64,000 bases of DNA from Elysia chlorotica (Eukaryota > Mollusca > Gastropoda > Plakobranchidae): assembly GCA_003991915.1 (NCBI GenBank), contig RQTK01000696.1:81727-145726 (forward strand), read 5' to 3'. How positions within the stretch are numbered: position 1 is the stretch's first letter; each line of letters begins with the position of its first letter. The notes under the pieces were generated by a model, which was not told where the DNA came from, made no database searches, and saw only the letters and a program-made list of their open reading frames with translations. Shown here piece after piece: positions 63,619 through 64,000 of this stretch. A program made the translations under genes and the position numbers.

Positions 63619-64000
63619 CTGTGGTACGACAACAGAGTACGAAGATAGAGAACTTGATAAGCACAATTGTGCGGGAGGAGAGAACTATCCATGCAGAACG
63701 AAGTAGACAAAAACAACTACAAAACAACAACAAAAAATGCAGTTTTAATTAAGAAGAGTTCTTTTTAGGGCAGTCTTCTCCCAGTCTTATGATGCTAAAA
63801 ATACATTAAACTTGGATAGAGCGCAACCTCTACTTGTTACAAAATTCATTCAACATCCAGCACCACAATCTTTTACAAGCGCGAAGAGGCAGGCGTGAAG
63901 TCAGGGAATGCTCTAAGTTTAATTACTGTGGTGGTTTGTCACACAGGGAGGGTGGATTTATTTGATTTATTTACATGAATCCGTTGATATAAATAACGTG
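63619..64000. other. Intron of the receptor gene, no feature seen
   Basis: Sequence upstream of the acceptor of the transmembrane exon. No further exon of the receptor was found up to the window edge. Confidence 0.5.

Overview
The window is eukaryotic, intron-rich, AT-rich DNA from an animal. The organism is most likely a mollusc, probably a gastropod. I infer this from the gene repertoire, the many short AGATCT/TCTAGA-type motifs, and SINE, LINE and Penelope-like relics of the kind seen in molluscan genomes. No bacterial or organellar genes are visible.

Layout. Bases 1-3,600 are repeats: microsatellites, a frameshifted Penelope-like retroelement relic and a 731-bp direct repeat pair. From 6,039 to 21,275 (+) lies a DMTF1 orthologue (cyclin-D-binding Myb-like transcription factor), for which 17 ancestral coding exons can be joined in phase. 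Inside it a 2.4-kb tandem duplication (14,942-17,380 and 17,381-19,629) has copied three exons, and the copies remain open and in frame. From 31,079 to 35,009 (-) is TMEM243, a 115-residue small membrane protein in four exons, tail-to-tail with DMTF1. As I remember it, human 7q21 has the same pair in the same orientation. A 5'-truncated LINE with about 100-bp target-site duplications sits in a TMEM243 intron.

Bases 36,200-43,900 are repeat-rich: a 1-kb direct duplication, GA/CT microsatellites, a fold-back element and a piggyBac-type MITE. From 43,887 to 56,164 (+) is a TATDN2-like TatD metallo-nuclease whose eight joined coding exons predict 1,716 residues, with an exceptionally long disordered N-terminal region and all expected TatD metal ligands. 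Bases 56,165-61,226 hold its 3' flank, a long TTC tract and tRNA-derived SINE copies. From 61,227 to the right edge (-) are the last two exons of a single-pass membrane receptor, with a transmembrane segment and a tyrosine-rich tail of about 600 residues. Its ectodomain lies outside the window.

The genes are independent, not a pathway: a nuclear transcription factor, a small membrane protein, a nuclease and a receptor. The most interesting feature is the intragenic exon duplication in DMTF1, where eight of nine coding differences between copies are silent. Exon joins were made by eye from splice signals and reading phase, and 5' UTR exons and promoters could not be placed.
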